Of a stretch of 64,000 bases of DNA, positions 58,712 to 64,000 are shown piece after piece. Where the stretch lies: assembly GCF_000313755.1 (NCBI RefSeq), contig NZ_AMZB01000138.1, positions 225,505 through 289,504 of the forward strand, read 5' to 3'. Made by a program: the position numbers and the translations under genes. The stretch is from Pseudomonas nitroreducens TX1. GTDB taxonomy: Bacteria > Pseudomonadota > Gammaproteobacteria > Pseudomonadales > Pseudomonadaceae. The notes below the pieces were generated by a model that searched no databases, had not been told where the DNA came from, and saw only the letters and a program-made list of their open reading frames with translations. The stretch's first letter is position 1; the number at the start of each line of letters is the position of its first letter.

Positions 58712-60670
58712 ATGCCCTTGCGCGCCAAACTTGCTCTGAGTTTCCTCTCGGTCGGCCTGATCCCCGTGCTGGTGATGGCCATCGTGGTCTATCTCCAGGC
58801 CAGCCGAGCCCTCGAAGAACAAAGCCTGAACGCCCTGGAGGCGGTCGCCAGCATCAAGCAGCGACAACTGATGGATGCGTGGAAGGCCCGCAACGACCAG
58901 CTCAGCAGCCTCGCCACCAACCTGGGCAGTAACTATGCCGGGCTGGACAGCGAGTCCCTGGTGACCACCGCCAACTACGACCGCCCGGTATTCGAGAACT
59001 TCATCAAGACCTTTGGCTACCGCGAACTGCGCCTGGTGGCCGGCGACGGCAAGGTGGTGTTCAGCCTCGGCCGTGGCATCGACTATCAGCAGAATGTCGG
59101 CGCACCGGAATGGCGCGATACCGCCTTCGGCAAGTTCATCCGCACCGCGCTGGACCGCGGCAAGGCCAGCATCAGCGACCTGGAGCAGGCCCCCAACGAC
59201 CAGCAGCCGGTGCAATGGCTGGCCGCGCCGATCAAGGACAACGGCAAGCTGCAACTGCTGCTGGTGCTGGAACTGCCGCTCGCCTCGATCAACGAAGTGA
59301 TGCAGAACCGCCAGGGCCTGGGCGACGCCGGCGAGACCTACCTGGTCGGCGGCGACGGCAGTCTGCGCTCGGATTCGGTGCGCTTCGCCGACCACCACGT
59401 GCGCCGCGACAAGGAAAGTCCCACCGCCATTCCCGGCCAGGCCATCGAGAAGGCCTTGGCTGGCGAGCAGGGGCGCCTCACCGAACCTGGCCTGAGCAAC
59501 GAGACGGCGCTGAAGTCCTTCGTCCCGCTGAACCTCGACGGCCTGCACTGGGCGCTGGTGGCGGAAATGGACCAGGCCCAGGCCTTCGCCCCGGTGCGCA
59601 AGCTGATGTGGCAGATCCTCGTACTTGGCCTGCTGACCCTGGTGGGCGTGGCTGCCGGCACCTGGCTGGTCAGCCGCAGCGTGATGCGCCCTCTGGGCGG
59701 CGAGCCGGCCAGCATGGCTGCACTGGCCCAGCGCCTGGCCAGTGGCGAACTCAAGCTGAGCGACGACGCCAACGCCAGCGGCGGGCTGATGCAGGCCCTG
59801 CGCGACATGACCGCTGCCTGGCGCCAGGTCGTCGAGCGCCTGCGCCAGGCCAGCGAGGCCGTGGGTGACGCCAGTGGCGACATCCTCGACGCCGCCGGGC
59901 GCACCAGCCATCACCTCGACCAACAGCAGGAAGCGCTGGAGATGGTGGTCAGCGCCGTCGACCAGATGGCCGCCACCGTGCAGGAAATCGCCGGCAGCGC
60001 CAGCCGCAGCGCGGACGGCAGCGCCGCCGCCCGCCAGGCCTTCGTCGCCATGCAGGGCACGCTGAAGCACATGATCGGCCGCCAGGACCAACTGCTGATC
60101 GGCCTGCGCGAGGCCGATGGCGTGGTGCAGACCCTGGCCGGCGAGAGCCAGCAGATCGGTTCGGTGCTGGACGTGATCCGCTCCATCGCCGAACAGACCA
60201 ACCTGCTCGCCCTCAACGCCGCCATCGAGGCTGCCCGCGCCGGCGAGGCGGGACGTGGTTTTGCCGTAGTCGCCGACGAAGTACGCAGCCTCGCCCAGCG
60301 CACCCGCAGCGCCACCGACGAGATCGTCGCCATCGTCGGAAGCCTGGGCGATTCCTCCCTCCAGGCGCAGTCGAGCATGAGCGGCGCCAGCGAACAGGCC
60401 CACACCCTGGAACAGGACACCCAGGCCGTGCTGGAGGCCCTCGGCGCGCTGGACGACTCGCTGCAGGGCGTGCACGCCATGGCCTTCCAGATCGCCGCCG
60501 CTGCCGAACAGCAGGCCGCGACGACCCAGGAAGTGAACCAGCACATGCACCGCCTGAGCGACATGACCGTGGAGAACCGCAAGACCGCCGCGCACACCCG
60601 CGATTGCGGCGAACACCTGCGCCGCGTGGCCGGCAGCCAGGAAGAGCTGATGGCGCAGTTCAAGCTGTAG
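58712..60670 (+). CDS. methyl-accepting chemotaxis protein
   Basis: A 652-residue chemoreceptor. ATG 58712 ([15 protein letters not shown]) starts a TM helix at residues 7-29; the periplasmic sensor (about 30-305) has a Cache-like pattern ([35 protein letters not shown]), then TM 2 near 306-328, HAMP-like linker, and the signalling hairpin [40 protein letters not shown]. It ends [10 protein letters not shown] without a CheR-tethering pentapeptide. Ligand unknown. It stands alone after rhlB. Confidence 0.9.
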   Translation: MPLRAKLALSFLSVGLIPVLVMAIVVYLQASRALEEQSLNALEAVASIKQRQLMDAWKARNDQLSSLATNLGSNYAGLDSESLVTTANYDRPVFENFIKTFGYRELRLVAGDGKVVFSLGRGIDYQQNVGAPEWRDTAFGKFIRTALDRGKASISDLEQAPNDQQPVQWLAAPIKDNGKLQLLLVLELPLASINEVMQNRQGLGDAGETYLVGGDGSLRSDSVRFADHHVRRDKESPTAIPGQAIEKALAGEQGRLTEPGLSNETALKSFVPLNLDGLHWALVAEMDQAQAFAPVRKLMWQILVLGLLTLVGVAAGTWLVSRSVMRPLGGEPASMAALAQRLASGELKLSDDANASGGLMQALRDMTAAWRQVVERLRQASEAVGDASGDILDAAGRTSHHLDQQQEALEMVVSAVDQMAATVQEIAGSASRSADGSAAARQAFVAMQGTLKHMIGRQDQLLIGLREADGVVQTLAGESQQIGSVLDVIRSIAEQTNLLALNAAIEAARAGEAGRGFAVVADEVRSLAQRTRSATDEIVAIVGSLGDSSLQAQSSMSGASEQAHTLEQDTQAVLEALGALDDSLQGVHAMAFQIAAAAEQQAATTQEVNQHMHRLSDMTVENRKTAAHTRDCGEHLRRVAGSQEELMAQFKL

Positions 60671-60683
60671 GCCGCAGCGTCCC

Positions 60684-60850
60684 TGTAGGAGCGGGCCATG
60701 CCCGCGATCACGCCCATGGGGCGCTCCTACGGGCCAGCTCCGCGCTTCGGCTCCCGTAGGAGCGGAGCTTCTCCGCGATCCGGCCGGCAGGCCGGCATCC
60801 CTGTCCATGCACCGCTATCGCGGTGATCGCGGACAAGGTCCGCTCCTACG
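60684..60850. repeat. cluster of three REP palindromes
   Basis: REP-like palindromes at 60684-60709 (GAGCGGGCCATGCCCGCGAT type), 60755-60780 (GAGCGGAGCTTCTCCGCGAT type) and 60825-60850 (GATCGCGGACAAGGTCCGCT type), each with a GTAGGAG or CTCCTAC tail. They lie between the MCP gene and dauB and likely end or shield transcripts. Confidence 0.8.
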
Positions 60851-60900
60851 CAAGCAGTTGCCCATCTGTCCACCTGCCCTTGCCGATCAAGACAACAGAG

Positions 60901-60931
60901 TCCAGAATGGAAAAATAAATCCACATCTGGA
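60901..60931. promoter_or_regulatory. inverted repeat before dauB, possible operator
   Basis: TCCAGA (60901-60906) and TCTGGA (60926-60931) are perfect inverted repeats separated by 19 bases, ending nine bases before the dauB ATG. They flank an A/T-rich spacer (GGAAAAATAAAT) that could contain the -10 region. A DauR or other regulator site is only an inference. Confidence 0.3.
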
Positions 60932-60939
60932 GTCCTGCC

Positions 60940-63031
<2,092 letters not shown>

Positions 63032-63120
63032 GCCACCAGTCGTGACAGCCTGCGGGCGCTTGCGGCACACTCGCCAGCGCCCGCCCATCGCCCGCCTCTT
63101 CGCCCTCGAGAGCCTTGCCC

Positions 63121-63744
63121 ATGACCGCCGCTGATCCGCTGGACAACTACAAGGCCATCGCCGACGCCATCGCCGCGCTGTTCTTCCCCCATGCCGAAGT
63201 GGTCATCCACGACCTGCGCAACCAGCGCGTGGCCTATCTGGCGAACAATATCTCCAAGCGCGAGATCGGCGACGACTCGGCGCTGGAGGACATGCTCGAA
63301 GGCAGCCATGACGAGCGCAACATTGGCCCCTACGAGAAGCTCAACTGGGACGGCCAGAAGATCCGCTCCATCAGCACCGTGCTGCGCGACGCCAAGGGCG
63401 AGCCGCTGGCGGTGCTGTGCATCAACCTCAACATCACCCTGTTCGAGACCGCCAAGGCGGCGCTCGACCTGTTCCTCTCCTCCAGCAAGGTCATCCCGCA
63501 GCCGGATGCGCTGTTCCGCGATGACTGGCAGGAACGCATCAACACTTTCCTGCATGGCTGGCTGCGGCAGCGTCAGCTGAGCCTGTCGACCCTCAGCCGC
63601 GATCACAAGCGCGAACTGGTGCTGGCGTTGCACGCGGAGGGGGCGTTCAAGGGCAAGAGCGCAGCGAACTATGTAGCCAATGTGCTGAACATGGGGCGCG
63701 CGACGGTTTACAAGCATTTGAAGGAGTTGAAGGAGGAGGTGTGA
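63121..63744 (+). CDS. dauR: transcriptional regulator DauR (PAS + HTH)
   Basis: A 207-residue YheO-like regulator. Start ATG 63121 (MTAADPLDNYKAIADAIAAL); a TTG at 63115 is less likely. The N-terminal PAS-like domain (PF08348) covers residues 1-125 with HAEVVIHDLRNQRVAYLANN and LAVLCINLNITLFE; the C-terminal HTH (about 150-205) has KSAANYVANVLNMGRATVYK. In P. aeruginosa DauR represses dauBA and responds to arginine. Same position as PA3864. Confidence 0.9.
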   Translation: MTAADPLDNYKAIADAIAALFFPHAEVVIHDLRNQRVAYLANNISKREIGDDSALEDMLEGSHDERNIGPYEKLNWDGQKIRSISTVLRDAKGEPLAVLCINLNITLFETAKAALDLFLSSSKVIPQPDALFRDDWQERINTFLHGWLRQRQLSLSTLSRDHKRELVLALHAEGAFKGKSAANYVANVLNMGRATVYKHLKELKEEV

Positions 63745-63773
63745 GCCGACTCCTTCCCGCGATTTATTCTCCG

Positions 63774-63892
63774 GTTCGCGAGCAAGCTCGCTCCTACAAA
63801 AAGCGCGCTGCACGTTCCGGCTGCCTGTAGGAGCGAGCTTGCTCGCGAATCGCACGGCACAGTGCCAATCACGGACAACGTCCGCTCCTACA
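63774..63892. repeat. three REP palindromes after dauR
   Basis: At 63774-63798 and 63826-63850 lie two GCGAGCTTGCTCGC palindromes facing outward (inverse order to the REPINs at 8959 and 45899), and at 63871-63892 an ACGGACAACGTCCGCT copy. All keep the CTCCTAC tail. Confidence 0.8.
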
Positions 63893-63929
63893 AAGGCGCT
63901 AGTACTGCACCGGATCCGGCTCTAGCTCT

Positions 63930-64000
63930 TGATGATTTCCAGAGAAATATCCGCACACTCCGAATGCCCCGTCCAGGAGGCCTCGTTGAAGCGGAGTTTC
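63930..64000. repeat. start of a second copy of the branched element
   Basis: From 63932 the sequence follows 9074-9139 with about 85 percent identity (CCAGAGAAAT, CACTCCGAA, CAGGAGGCC, GAAGCGGAGTTTC) and is cut by the window end inside the first stem arm. So the element at 9074-9329 is dispersed, in the same orientation. Confidence 0.75.

Noticed and set aside
58475..60808. A 777-codon minus-strand frame across the chemoreceptor gene
   Set aside because: The plus-strand MCP has all expected domains; the opposite frame has none.

Overview
The window is high-GC Gammaproteobacterial DNA and almost certainly a Pseudomonas chromosome, near the P. nitroreducens/citronellolis/knackmussii side of the genus. 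The evidence is gene order. The block EAL protein, RDD protein, lptG, lptF, pepA, holC, small protein, valS matches P. aeruginosa PAO1 PA3825-PA3834. The block pcs, amino-acid binding protein, esterase, AMP-ligase, rhlB, dauB, dauA, dauR matches PA3857-PA3864. Intergenic REP sequences of the GTAGGAGCGAGCTTGCTCGC type are also typical of Pseudomonas. No rRNA, tRNA, prophage, transposase or CRISPR array was seen.

Layout. 1-1306: minor type IV pilin genes on the minus strand (PilE-like, pilV, pilW running off the left edge), next to an AT-rich gap. 1.9-12.5 kb: the conserved housekeeping block (c-di-GMP phosphodiesterase, RDD membrane protein, LPS export permeases LptG/LptF, aminopeptidase PepA, DNA polymerase III chi, ValRS). 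A repeat-filled gap between holC and valS holds REPs and an unusually structured dispersed element. 12.7-19.8 kb: a secreted M14 carboxypeptidase and a 1653-residue TPR protein with an embedded C39-like cysteine peptidase domain. 20-29 kb: metabolic and transport genes (ThDP enzyme, SLC13 permease, winged-helix protein, a small membrane gene broken by an in-frame stop, rlmF, MFS exporter with divergent LysR regulator, isochorismatase-like hydrolase, TonB-domain lipoprotein). 29-41 kb: dienelactone hydrolase fused to an NTF2-like domain, a Dps protein with a histone-H1-like tail, an AAC(6')-like acetyltransferase coupled to sbcDC, an orphan TAXI receptor and yejK. 41-46 kb: DUF4344 metallopeptidase, two GST-fold proteins, GIY-YIG, SnoaL-like and GlxA-type regulator genes. 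46-64 kb: pcs, aapJQMP amino-acid ABC operon, esterase plus acyl-CoA ligase, cNMP-GGDEF protein, M19 dipeptidase, rhlB, an MCP and the dauBAR D-arginine operon.

Working links. LptF and LptG are the two membrane halves of the LPS extractor. SbcC and SbcD form one nuclease. AapJ/Q/M/P form one ABC importer. DauA and DauB act in sequence to turn D-arginine into L-arginine, under DauR. The minor pilins prime type IV pili.

The least expected items are the branched inverted-repeat element at 9074-9329 (a second copy starts at 63930), the TPR-C39 giant, the Dps with a basic tail, a His-to-Leu change at active-site position 48 of DauA, and the amber-interrupted small membrane gene. All functional statements come from reading motifs and order; no database search was run.
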